Assembly (NCBI GenBank): GCA_040954595.2
Contig: CM082596.2
Span: 7,688,001-7,752,000, forward strand
Reading direction: 5' to 3'
Length of the DNA stretch: 64,000 nucleotides
From: Balanoglossus misakiensis
Lineage: Eukaryota > Hemichordata
A program made the position numbers and the translations under genes. Below the pieces are notes generated by a model. The model had not been told where the DNA came from and ran no database searches. It saw only the letters and a program-made list of their open reading frames with translations. This document shows positions 38,215 through 50,335 of the stretch, piece by piece. Position 1 is the stretch's first letter, and the number at the start of each line of letters is the position of its first letter.

Positions 38215-41008
38215 TACAGTCCCAACAGAACAGAACAACTATTTGTACATTTCTGAATACGGCAAGTAGTACGTCAACCCTACGGGAACCTCTACGGGAA
38301 CTATTGTTAGTTGTAGCAGAGTTTGCTGCAACAATTGTCTAAGGCCCATTTCCTTTTGTTACATTTCCGTAAAAACTACAGCAAATCCTTTACGGCAAGA
38401 CATTAACAAGGGAAGCTTAACACCTCTACCCGTAAATACTGCTGCAACACCTGTCAATTAGCCCCCACAGAGTGATGCCTTTTGTTCAAGGTGTTGATTA
38501 TTTTGCTACAACTAGAGTGATTGACAGGTCTAGAACTAGAGTGCAACATTTTTGCAACAGGTCACTGCAACATTGTATCACAAAGTTTACAAAAGAAGCT
38601 CTGTCTAAAAATAAAATGGCAAAGGGCTGACATCAAATACCAATGAAGTCAGTTTTGGAATGATGTTATGTTCATAGACAAAGTCTGAACTCTCTTGGTA
38701 ACAGAACAGTCTGTGGACGTGAACAGAGGTCAACACATCCCTACCCCAGTGTTGTAGAATGCACATGTTTTGCTGGGGTTTCTTTTCTTTCAAGGAGCTG
38801 GACCAATTAATATTTGAGAGATACAGCATGACCAATGGAAAATCAAACACAATGACGCATTTCACAATTGGGTTTAGCTTAAAAGACATTGGCTTTCATT
38901 TTTTTTACCTGCTGCCCCCCCCCCCCTTACATGAAGACCCTGATAATAAAAAGTAGGCTTGTTTACAAAATAATGTTGGCCTGCAGTACCACCATCCGCT
39001 GCAGTTTGATCTTTAGAACAGACAAGTTTTGAGAGTCTTTACTATAATTTTGAAGGGTTTCATAAGTAGTAATGGTCTGTATTATTTCAATATTCTATTA
39101 TTACGGCAATGGATATACACACATTTTCCGACGGGCAGTGCTTGAACATGATGGGAAGTGACTGGCAGCAATTAGTTGGCCGGTTTGGGATGAATGACCT
39201 ACATGTTTACTCATTATATATTCACGCAATTTGTTTAGTCTAAGCAAGCCCCTGCACTTGGCAGAATTTGGATACAATTTGCCTGTCAATCATTGTCTGG
39301 CTACCTCTTGCCCCCAAAGTCCGCGCCTGATAAAATACATTCAATGAGCGACCTTTATATCCAGACAGAGAGGGGGTGGCCGCAGTGAATGAATTGATGG
39401 TAAGTTTCAAATTCACATGTAAAATTTTAACATTTTCTGTTCAAATCCAGCCAGTTCAATGTATTGTTTAATCAACATTCCTGAAATAAAAAGTTGACAA
39501 CAAAGTGATTACTACGAGCGGGCATGCATGACAGTATTGATCGCTGAACTTTCAACGAAATACACTGGTATAGTGGTTTAGTCCAAATGCGTCTTTGTCA
39601 AGCTCTCGGGTGCGTGAATATTCATGAGAAACTTATTACTGCGAACGTACATTCACAACGTGAAACTAGTCCTATTATTTCAGAGCACTTGCCAAATGGT
39701 CAAATCATGGTGGTAAAAGATCGTCCTCCACCTGTGTCAAACGGCTTTTGATGTGAATAATACTTTGCATAAATTACGAGGTCAACATGTGTGGTAGTGC
39801 CGGTAGTATCGATATCGACCTGGTAAAAAGATGAGCGGCTAGACGTCCTGCTGCCGTGTCTAACGGCTTTTGACGTGAATAATAATTTGAATAAATTACG
39901 AGGTCAACATGTGGCCGATTTCATCATGTAAATAAAAAGCACATGGGTCCAAAAGTTTCAGGCACTCTGATATGCATAGTGGTGTCAGAGGTGTTTCCCA
40001 CACCAAAACTTAGAAGACAGTCATTTCAATTACGGCCTCCTGCCAAACTCAACACATGCGCACAAAATGGAACTGCAACTTTATTCACAAATCTGCAGAA
40101 TTCTAGTGCAAAAAACAGACAAACTCAAAATACACATCGCACCATGGTTCACTCTGAATTATTTGGACTTTCACTGGGCCATGTCTCTGCTTGATAGCGT
40201 CAGGTTTGCAACACATTGTTGCCAAATTTACACATATTGACAAGGTAATCAAAACAACAGGTGTTTTATTACTCGCGGTATCACTAATGCCAGGGAGGTC
40301 TGTCTGCGTCTATTTGGTCACCAGCATGGCACACTCCTGTAATTATAATTGCTGTTTTGAGTGCGTCTTTACCTAATTTGAATATCCTGATCAGGTTGTT
40401 GGCCTTGCCCTAGTTGTCTCAAAATGTACATTGATACAAACAATTGCAACATATTAGTCAATACCCTGCCAACTTACGCCAAGTGTACATGTTGTTATGG
40501 AAGTTTATTTTTAGAACCGCTTGCGTTCTGCATAGGTCACAACACAAAACTTTGAAGCCCGTCAGCTAGCCCTGCATAGCGTATGTAAAGCTACTGAGAC
40601 AGGGGAAATATTAGTAAGGTTGACAACTGACTTGCTCGCTATCAAGATTTAGAAGGAATTTATTTGCTTAGTGAGGCCAGGACATTAATTGCCCCCAACC
40701 AAGCAAAATCCACGTGGGTGGAGCTCATTATCACACATAGACATTGCTACAACTATTGTTCACATCAGGGTGATAATCACCTCCCCATTAGCCCTTCTTG
40801 CCGTAACACCTGCCCCAAATTGCCGTAATGGAGCACACATTCTTTTGTTTCAAACTACGGGAACCTTTGTAGTTGCCGTAAACTAAGACAAAAAACATCA
40901 ATTAACCAACAAAAGAGGTGTTGCCGTAACATCTCTGCTACAACACTGCTACAACTAGTGCGGGAACTTTCCCGTACAGTTTAGTTGTTGTACGGTGTTG
41001 GGACTGTA
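38215..41008. mobile_element. Candidate 2.8-kb non-autonomous DNA transposon
   Basis: The left end TACAGTCCCAACA (38215-38227) is the exact inverse of the right end TGTTGGGACTGTA (40996-41008), with TA at both borders. Behind each end the same words recur in inverted orientation: ACAAC, TACGGGAA, AGTTGTAGCAG, TTACGGCAA. This gives a degenerate sub-terminal repeat zone of 250-350 bp on each side. The interior holds no transposase and only short frames. An alternative is two nearby solo ends of one family that happen to face each other. Confidence 0.6.
39723..39915 (+). repeat. Tandem duplication, period 122 bp
   Basis: A block of about 70 bp (GTCCT, GTGTC, AACGGCTTTTGA, GTGAATAATA, ATAAATTACGAGGTCAACATG) occurs at 39723-39793 and 39845-39915, offset by 122 bp with few differences. 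About 50 bp of unrelated sequence separates the copies. It lies inside the transposon-like element. Confidence 0.85.
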
Positions 41009-41754
41009 CCTCACACGCGTTTATGAATTGATACTTTGGAGAAGTTAAACACGCAAACGAGTCAGGTTACGATTTGCCACTGCCCCTGATCATCGACGCG
41101 CCAATCACCAATAGCAACATGTTCAAATCTCTGTTCAGGCGTATCTTTGAATATTCACAAATGACACCATGATGTGTTCCTCGCAAACGGCATTCTAATA
41201 GATCAAAATATTAAATGCAAGAAACAGGCCACTTAAAGTTATGTGCTTTGTTCTACTTATAGGGAAAATAAACGTAATTGTTTATTCTCAATATTACTAC
41301 AAAAAGCACTATCCAAGTGTTAGTAATAAATTTTAACAGCACAAGGAAAGTGAAGGTAGTTAATGAAAGAAAAAAATAAGGACAAAATCAATCGCCTTAG
41401 TTACAACAAGTAATTTATTTTTTCAGAATTTCGTACATATTCATCAGACCATGCATACAATTAAACCATCTTTTCCACTTCAGATGAAGGCATTTTATCA
41501 TTTTAATGAACGATGAAAAGAGAGTACGCCCCAATGGATACACAATGGAAGTCATTTTAATAGAGAATAAAAGCATACGAACAATTGACGTGCGTAGGCG
41601 CATTTCTAAATTCTATTTAGACAGGGCGTGGAACTGCAGTTATTTACTTCAGGACCCGCCATTGGCTGGGCTTATTTTTAAATCAATTTTTCGCTTTTGC
41701 TTTGTGTACAGTGTAAAAGAGTATTAAACGTGAGTCATGTTGCAAATGGTATTA
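41009..41754. other. Non-coding stretch, nothing assignable
   Basis: AT-rich spacer between two transposon-like elements; no gene was recognised. Confidence 0.5.
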
Positions 41755-41980
41755 AGGGAAAACCATTTGATTTATCTGGGGGGGGGGAGGATGGAGGATG
41801 TTAGGGGAAAAATTGTTTTCAGATGGTGCAGAGGAAAAATATTCTTCTGCAATGGCTTGAGGAAGAAAGGTGGACTGGCATTCGAATTTTTTTTCTGTAA
41901 CAGTGGCTTAAAAGAATTGCTTATACACCCAAAACCTCCACCCCCCCCCCCAGAAATCAAATGGGTCTGACTCTCCTTTT
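41755..41980. mobile_element. MITE with AGGGNAGAACCATTTGATTT ends, copy B
   Basis: This is the inverted sister of 4957-5191. It starts AGGGAAAACCATTTGATTTA with a G-run and ends in a C-run plus AGAAATCAAATGGGTC. The interior words AGATGGTGCAGAGG, AATATTCTTCTGCAATGGCTTGAGG and CTGTAACAGTGGCTT are the reverse of those in copy A. Open frames on both strands simply follow the inverted-repeat design. Confidence 0.85.
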
Positions 41981-44848
41981 ATACAAGGTCTTATTTTGCA
42001 TGTAGGTACACGTGCTAAGGTATAATACCGTAGTTTAGCAATTGTACCAACTCATATTCCCTCAAAGGCCATGGGTCAAATGTCACATTTACATGGAACA
42101 CATTTGGAGCATTAAACATATTTAAAATTAGGAGTCACTTTGCTACTTTATGAATTCGAACAACTTGAGTTTAGTCAGGTTGTAAAAAAATCTGCTGGAT
42201 CAGCAAATTTCTCCATCGGTTTCCTACGCGCAAACCATTCAATAAAGTTGTCTCAAAATGAATCACGGTGACCATCGACGATTTCTTTTGATCTCTGAAT
42301 TAGGTTTTTGTTGTGAACGAGTCGTTGGCTAAATTTTACGACACAACAATGGCAATGTGTCTTCCCCAGCTATTCTCAGCACAATCCCATGAGACGAGAC
42401 AGGTTCCTCGTCTCATATAGTGCGAGTACATTCTAATCACTTAACGGCATATATCATCTACGTGACGTTCGGAAGCAAAACGCGCCTTAATATAAATCAC
42501 AAGGGTAGGATTATCCTCAGTGATATTGTATATTACATATTATAAAAATGTATGGAAAAATAATAAACACATTAATGTATTGTGAAAGAGATAATAACGA
42601 CAGACCGGGGACAGAAATCCCACTTGTACAGTATGGAAATGCAGACATATGACGTAAAGAGATCGTCATCTTTTGTCATGTACTTTAACTAGGTAACGTA
42701 TTATGTTTTTTTGATGTTATCCGACCTTGAGTGTTTTATTGAGCTGAACATATAGTGATGATTGCCCCTGGCCAGTTTTGTGTGTGTGACCTTTATGACG
42801 TCAACATATGATGTAGAGCTCAGTGATATGGACAGGCGCGAACCAAATATATATTTCAGTATAGTCACTGGGCAAAACTAGCTCTAACTTGGAATACTGT
42901 GAACAGTCGATAGTATGAACATCCATATTAGCAAACCCAAAAAAGCAGATCGAACTGCTTGAATATATTCCCGCGCATTGCGAGATCTCGCGAGACATGG
43001 ATAATTTCAGTGACGGTAGCTACGGGTTGCTTATAAGTCAAGTAAATATTAGGTAAACTAGAATAGGTGCAGTTTTTACCAAAAAAATTGTAACGTTTGT
43101 GTTTTTTTACACAATGGGCCATGTGGACGTTCTTCACTTGTCACATGAGAATAATGTCCTCCCATATAAATCGCCTAGCCACGCAAGATCTCACATGGTC
43201 TCGTGGTGTTCGGAAAATTGTCTATCACAGCACACAGGACATGTCTCTGAGTGTGCAAACAATTTTTTTGCGAGTCTAAAGGTCAGGGCTGTTCGGTAAA
43301 ATACATAATAATGGGCCCCTAAAAAGTCAAATTTAATGGTGTCATAAGGTAAAACACTGATCACCTCTTAAAACCTACTGGGAGAACCTGTGAAAGGAGT
43401 CTTAAGAAAAGATTTAAGCTCGCTGGGTTTTATCGGATTTCCTTTGTTGTAACAAGGCTAATCTGACAGGCAGACTATGAGGCGTAAATTTTGATCTGAA
43501 TATAGAGCTGGGTGGCCTTTACTTTTAACATCTTTGCACCGTGAAAGTTTAATTTGAGCCAGGTTCATGATAAAGCATTGGGCGGTACACGGCATTTGGA
43601 ACAAGTGTAGGGCGATGTTTATGATTTGATGAGAGAGAGGTCATCCCTTTCTTGGATAATACACCACTGTTTTATTGTCATCGATATTAAGCGATAGCTT
43701 GATAGCAAAGTGTGTCCAAATTATGGCACACGAAGGAACAATTCTTAGATGCGCAAGTGGATTCATTAAGATACGATTGAAGTTAAACCCATTGAATGTA
43801 AAACGTGAAGGAAATTCTGCCAGAAGCATGTGTGACAGAAAAGTTAGGGGCAAGTCAGTCCAGTTTACCCTATCTTCCCCATCATGGTTTGGTCCATATC
43901 AGTGCTTTTCTATGGTAAACCTGGACCTGTCTAAAGTGAAATGGGAGTGATCAAATCAGAAAAAAATACATGAATATCAGAGTCCTATCCTGTAGCTGAG
44001 GAGGTTGAAATATGTAATGACATTGTTTAATAACCATTGAATAAACTTAGTATTAAAAAAACTTCAGGATTGGCTTAATTGGATTTCATTAAGATAAAGT
44101 TAACTAATGCAAATTTATTTCACTAAGATTTTGTATAAACATACAACCAGATGGTGAAATGATCACAATGCGACGCAAGGTGGAAATATGTTACATGATT
44201 CTCCAGTTTCAAATTTTGTAACCCAATAACTATTCATATACATGTATGCACAGAGCTTGTCCCAGCATTCTGAAAGTACAGGTACACTGTATATCTCAAT
44301 GTCATTCTGTCCCTGTAAATATACATAACAAATACTGCCGTCCTTCGAAATTGTCAATTTGCGTGTCACATTGATTACAAGATACCAATCATTCAGTCAA
44401 GCACTGCCGTGCTGTTCAAAAGCATAACACACATGGCATTGAAGCGACCCTTATCTGTCAGTTTAATCGCTAAGAGGTATTTTATGTTTGTCCCAGTGCG
44501 GTGCAATGTTAGCGTGACATTGAAACAAATCTACGACGTTGTTGCCATGGCGCTTAATTGTTGTGCATAGTTTTTATCAGGGAGCTGCATGTGCGATGTC
44601 CGATGCCTTGGAGTACGTGACACATTAGACTCGGATGAATTCAAGCCTAGGCGGGCGACCTTGAAATTGTGGCTAAATGCAGGTGGTGTGTCACCAAAGT
44701 CTAATCCGTAAGATCATAAAGTGAGAAAAACTTATTGGGACTATTGCAGTTTACCTTTTGCGAACAATGTGTGTGATTTACAAGGAAATGGTTGTCGCAT
44801 GCAAGTAGATCTATGCAAACGAGATTCTGTCTCTAACTACAGTTACCT
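41981..44848. other. Non-coding stretch, nothing assignable
   Basis: About 2.9 kb without a recognisable gene. CRE-type TGACGTCA lies at 42796-42803, TACATGTA at 44239 and an RFX-like GTTGCCATGG at 44541-44550. Confidence 0.5.
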
Positions 44849-44896
44849 AATCTATCTATCTATCGATCTGTCTGTCTATCTAATATCTATCTATCG
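44849..44896. repeat. TATC/TGTC microsatellite
   Basis: Imperfect TATC units with two TGTC units in the centre and one AAT break. Confidence 0.9.
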
Positions 44897-45087
44897 CTTG
44901 CAGTTTTTTGATAAGGTTGTAAAGTTTGCATAATTTAAAATGGGTATGCATTTCTGATCACATCAGCGTATGGGGAGATTTCCATGCAGCTAGTTGCAAA
45001 GTTTATCAAGGATCACTGTCTCTCGATGGATCATCGTGGTATTCTTACAGTATTGTGTAAACCGTACTGTATAGAACTGTAAAGATT

Positions 45088-45228
45088 GTACTGCACTGCA
45101 CTGTACTGTACTGTACTGTACTGTACTGTACTGTACTTTACTGTACTGTACTGTGCTGTACTGTACTGTACTGTACTGCACTGCGCTGCGCTGCGCTGCA
45201 CTGCGCTGCACTGCACTGCACTGTACTT
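45088..45228. repeat. Pentanucleotide array (CTGTA)n with graded variants
   Basis: About 28 five-base units. CTGTA dominates the first two thirds, CTGCA appears at both ends, and CTGCG is concentrated near 45180-45210 where it introduces a run of CpGs. A 5-base period reads as Y-C-T-V-L type peptides in all frames and has no coding meaning. It could be a small expandable minisatellite. Confidence 0.95.
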
Positions 45229-47851
45229 CATATTGCTGATGAAGCGACGTAGTCTAAAACCCACAGAACGACACTCGGTTTTCAGCTTGTGGGTACGTGC
45301 TAATTGACACCTACATGTAGCTCAGGTCTACAGAATGTCAAAGAGGCAGGCTTCATCCCTCAGCCTCGCCCCCAGCATCCGGTGTAATTTCATGTAATAC
45401 CCTTGTCCTCTGGTTAATGAGTACAAGAGCGTTGCGCAGATTCTCGCAGTTTAGTTGTCACGTACACATATGTGTACAACACAGGAGAATGTTTGACCTT
45501 GACCAAGCGAAGATCAAGCTGCTGTTTATATCAAACTTTCACTACTGAAAACAACCTTGCACTATCCAGCCAGCTCACTTGCTGTCGTGTGTTTGCCTGC
45601 CACTTGGGTGTTGTAACGAAAAAGTGAATTAACTGGGATAACATGCCCTAACGGCTAAACGACGTGTATGATTTTCTTGTTACATCTCCTCGCAATATCT
45701 CTTTACAGGCTTTTTTTGGAACACACTGAAATTCTCTATCTTTACGTAAGTCAGTCACGAATTGCCATCAACTGAGCCACTAATGTCTTACGAGAAAAGG
45801 ACGTGTTTGAAAATTAGTTATTAAACGCCCATAAAGATATGCTATTTGCCATTCTTCAAAGGCGGTGAAACATTAACTCTCCTTAGGTGAGCATCGCTTG
45901 ATCAAGATAAGAGAACCGTGTGTGGCACTCGGTGAAGTTGTAACCCATAAACGATACATATCGCTTGTTATAGTATTATATAGCCATGTGGAATATACAC
46001 AGCAAACAGTTGAGGTTACCACCTGCGTGGTTTTATGTGCCATATGCGATAACAGTCGGTGTCAAAGGTCAGGCAGCATAATATCTCAGGTTAACATCGC
46101 TTTATGTACAGTGTAGGTGTGCATTATGTTGAATCCATCACTCATGCGTCACAATTTATGTCCCAAATTTTAAGCAACTCTTTGATGAGCAGCAGAGGTT
46201 TGGATTAAAGTGATCGCGGTGCTCTTGTGTTGTCAATCCTACGAAATAATAATGTGGTTAAACACTTGACGACGACGAAAACAACTAGAACAGCAACAAC
46301 AAAACTAGGCAAATGAATAAAACTGAAACAGGTGTGTTTATAAGTTGGTATATATGTGAAAGTTCCATTATGAACAATAGTAAATTCTGAACAAACATCT
46401 TTCATTGGAGACACTGCATTTAAGTTATGTTGTGTTGTGTTGTGTTGTGTTCTGTGTAAGAAATTATCAGTCTTAGTATTCTTACAATACAACTGGTGGA
46501 AACCCTCTTTATGATCTGTTACACACCTCCGTCAACTTTGCCTGTTGAACTTTAAATAAAGTTTTAGACCTGTTCATTACAAAAGAGATATCGCGTATCT
46601 GCAATATGCTTTGAAAGTAATGTGTGCTATATATACATAGTATTTGTATTAAGAGTACTGTGCTATGTAAGAAGATATAACTTGTAAAGGGCAGGCCATT
46701 CATGACAGCGACTACTGTATCCAATTTACAAGTGAATGTCACGGCTTATATAAAGATTTAGAATATTGGATACAGACATGACATCATAGATGAGAAACTT
46801 TTTCTATGAAAATATTGTTAAGGAGGGACTGACACTGTATGACACAATATTCTGGTGAGCCCCTCATTTGCATGGGAGATCTTTTGCCACGCTGTGAGCA
46901 TGAGGCTCTCATCAAAATCTAATCCACTTGGAATCAATACGTTATGACAGGATCACAAGTATAGGATGTCACTAAGTCAATGCGGAAATATATGCGCGTT
47001 TCATGTTTCATATGTGGGATATATAATATAATGTAAACTTACTTTAACAATGGAAACGCAGCGAACTCGCATAGTAAGGAAGTACTATGAGCACGTGAAA
47101 TTTGACTCGTCAGATAGGATTATTATACATTGAGAGTTGCTAGAAACCCCATTTCTACTATTGTCATTGTCGTAACACAATAGTTGGCCAAATGAAACTG
47201 AGTTAAGTGGTCAAACAAAATCCCATAGTGACCCATAGTAAAACCAACGGTGAAAAAAATGTAGTTGTTTTTATTATTGACTTATAAGTCACAGCCTTGT
47301 TTTTCACATGGACCCTATATTTTATTACGGATGTTCATTATACATATTCTAATAACAAAGTAGAATTCATATTTTACGTATCGTACATCCATTAATGCCA
47401 ATGAACTGCCAAGATCTCCTAGGGTCTTGTGAAGTTCCGAACATGGTAATGTGTAAGCTAGTGTGTCTGAGAAATGTGGTAACAATGGACAAACAGAATG
47501 TGCCATGATCTTTCGATGAGCCACACAAAACGAAGGCTTTGAACGTGAACGTGAACAAGAAATCTTGCCAAGCTCAAGAAAGTCAACTTGGCACCATTCA
47601 CAGCCTTAGACGAAATCATCCCAGTTAACGCTTAGACTTAAGACATGTTTTACGCGCGACTAAATCTGTCCTTTGAAATCTTTGCGATAAAAGTATGTCT
47701 GGTCACGATGCACCATATAATGCTTGTAATATCAGAATTTTGTTAACGTGGATTGCGATCTGATCGGCAATGTGTGTGATACAGGTAATGTAACACTCGT
47801 GATGTTCGGAAATAAAGGGCGGGGGGACTGATGATGAGTAACAAGTTGATT
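45229..47851. other. Non-coding stretch with a short TGTTG array
   Basis: No gene is recognised. A (GTTGT)n array of about five units lies at 46427-46452. GGTGTCAAAGGTCA at 46058-46071 resembles a nuclear-receptor DR1 site. GAGCCCCTCAT (46857-46867) and ATGAGGCTC (46900-46908) form an imperfect inverted repeat flanking the octamer ATTTGCAT. Confidence 0.45.
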
Positions 47852-47936
47852 GACCAACAGACAAGGCAGACAGACAGGCATAAACCTGACATACACGGAT
47901 ATAGACAGACTCTAAGGCAGACAGGCAGACAAAAAT
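47852..47936. repeat. Degenerate GACA-type microsatellite
   Basis: Multiple imperfect AGACAGACA/GGCAGACA words are separated by short unrelated sequence, as in a decayed tetranucleotide array. Confidence 0.7.
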
Positions 47937-48089
47937 ACCGGTAGATAAAAGACAGACAAGATCGTTTTCAGTGAAAAAAAGAATGAAAACCAAAACTTGA
48001 GTCAAAGCTGAAAACGTACGGCACTCAAGAAGACCCAGAACTTCGTCAATCGCCACTGTTTGAACGAAATGTTATTGCAACCAGATATA

Positions 48090-48345
48090 TGTGCTCGTAT
48101 CATTGCATTTAAATTTAAGTTACTGCGGCTAATTCAATTAAATCAATTTATTAACTATATTGTCCGCTGTGTCATTATTAATCTTTCCAATAAAAATGGA
48201 TTATAATTACTAATGTCAGCCGACAGATTGGGCTCCCTGCTGCTGTCGCAGATGTGGATATTAGTAATTAATAAAATGCATTAAGCACATCAATAATAAA
48301 AGTATTCTTAATTATCCACCTCATCGGATATGAAAAAAAAACGAA
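48090..48345. promoter_or_regulatory. Homeodomain-rich candidate conserved element with nested hairpin
   Basis: The patch is packed with ATTA/TAAT cores (TCAATTAAATCAATTTATTAAC, TCATTATTAATC, GTAATTAATA) around a mixed-composition centre. AATTACTAAT (48205-48214) and ATTAGTAATT (48260-48269) are perfect inverses, and inside them CGACAG (48221-48226) pairs with CTGTCG (48243-48248). This combination is typical of developmental enhancers bound by homeodomain proteins and also allows a 65-nt hairpin RNA. Neither is shown. Confidence 0.4.
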
Positions 48346-49985
48346 ACGTGTGTAAAAATACTTAATAGTAATTGCAACGGGTCATCAGTTTGGAGTCAGA
48401 GCTTGATGACGTCACAATGACGCGGACTGGCGAATGTCTCTGAGACACCCAAAGCTGTATTTTCGCTCTTCCACATAAGTACTGAGTTACTTATATAAAA
48501 AAAATCTTGATGCTATAAGAAAATCGCTGATCAAACTCTCGCACACAGTTGTGACTAATCGCATGACATGAACGTTTAAATTAGTTTTGTAATTACAAAC
48601 GACAGCATCTGAGAACGTCAAGGTTTGCCTGGTTCTTTGGCTAAATATTTGATATATAATTATATAAAGATTTCATGAGTGTTTTTTTGCTAAACCTATT
48701 ATATCACAAAGCGCGGATTAAACTTTAGTTTGGGATTGTAACTGTTAGGAGGATGTGACAAACAGCTGTCTTATGTGATAGTCAGTGTAGAACCATAGAC
48801 CCTGTCTATATAGGATCTACATGTATGATAGAACTTCATATAACATGTGCTCAAATCTGAGAAAACAAACTAGACTCCTAGGAAGTTCTACCTTGTGGTT
48901 AGAAAGGGGCTTGGTTTTTATGATGTTGGTAAGTGCTATGATGTACTGATATCATATATTGAAATTGGAGCAAAAGTTATTTTGTTTAATGCAACAATTT
49001 GTATTTGTCTTTTATGAAATATAATCACACATATGTTTGTGATCACAGAAACCGTAGCAAGAAAACGATAAAGTAAAACAAACAAAACAAGCTCAAATAT
49101 AAACTAAACACAAGCTGATGTTAGTCTAAAATATCTAAAATATAATAACTGTTGAGTCCAAAAATGACTCTTGATCAACCCCCTTAAGCAGATGAAACAA
49201 GCAAAAAAAAATCATTGTACCAGTGCCCAGTTTAACTCTCGTAGGTGGTCTCATCGAGTGGCTGATCTCGCAAAAATACCATATCACATCAAGATCAGCA
49301 AAAACATCCTTGTCAAGGTGGATTTCCGTCTTGAAAGGAAATGACGCAAATATACGAGCATGACTATAGGACACATGTGCATGAAAATATCAAGTGCAAA
49401 TATTTGGTCAAAACTGGAAAAGAGTCGCGAAGTTAGATATTATGGTTTTTCGTCATTTCTTAAGTTGTTTCCTGTGAAATGTGAAAGTGCCTATTTCTGA
49501 CAAACTACAGCGATGTCGGAAGAGACCAGCTCACACGCAGTCCCTGCTACTTTCGATTAGCAAAAGACGCAAGGAGCTAAATCCGGATACAAATGACTTC
49601 GGGGGTTATCTATTTCCAGATCTGCAGTGAGCCGCACGACTTACTCGTCACATAGTTCTCAGTGAAAGGTAACTCGACAATGAAGATAGGAAAGTAGTTT
49701 AAATTGAAACAGGAAATGACTCAATAGCCAACTTGATAGGTTTTTATTGTATCACTACGGTAATTGCATTTCTGGGTCTTGTTCCTAAATTATTCATCCC
49801 ATGATCAACAGCCGATGGTGTGAAAAACGTCATTATAACGTAATTATCTTATACGTAAGCTAATATGTGTGATTGGACCTCCGCGTGAAGTGCTGTATCG
49901 CATTATGTCAGCAATAAGCTCCGATGTCTCTGGTTTTTGTGGCAGCTCTAACTAATCATCTCAGAAAGATAGCTGCTTTAGGTCT
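48346..49985. other. Non-coding stretch, nothing assignable
   Basis: AT-rich sequence; CRE-type TGACGTCA at 48407-48414 next to further GACG words. No gene was recognised. Confidence 0.5.
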
Positions 49986-50335
49986 AATTTAGCTCAGTGA
50001 CGTACTTTTGGGGTTTGGGCCACGGTACCTGACGACACGCGTCCCCCTGAAATGTGATTGGAGCCTCCTCAGCAGAACGCGATCGAGCGCGCGCGCGGAG
50101 AAGGGAGAGACCCGCTGCCATGACAACCCCCGAGACATCATAACAGAGAAAAGAAAACAACTCGCATTGGGCATTAATAATAATAAATTGATGGATTTAA
50201 TCATGGAGGTGAGCTCTGAAAGCTTTTCTCTTCGATTAACCTCGCTATAACGACTCAATAAAACCATTTCGAAAAAAACGACAAGGAAATTAAACCGACG
50301 TCCCGAGGACAACAACCCCATTTCTTGGGAGCCCG
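49986..50335. promoter_or_regulatory. CpG island-like patch, possible promoter or first exon
   Basis: There are about 20 CpGs in 330 bp, including GATCGAGCGCGCGCGCGG near 50081, an inverted CCAAT box (GATTGGAG near 50057) and a TGCCATGACAAC RFX-like word near 50116. Downstream, ATTGATGGATTTAATCATGG contains Hox/Pbx-type sites. The text ATGGAG followed by GTGAGC (50203-50214) has the form of a short coding start joined to a splice donor on the plus strand. A first exon is therefore possible but unproven, and no protein family can be named. Confidence 0.3.

Noticed and set aside
41737-41970. Open frames on both strands over the MITE
   Set aside because: They follow from the inverted-repeat structure with its G-run and C-run. 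No transposase motif is present.
45086-45307. Tyr/Cys/Thr/Leu-rich open frames
   Set aside because: They are artefacts of the CTGTA pentanucleotide array.
49988-50060. tRNA A-box-like TTAGCTCAGTGA
   Set aside because: No B box at the right distance and no cloverleaf could be drawn.
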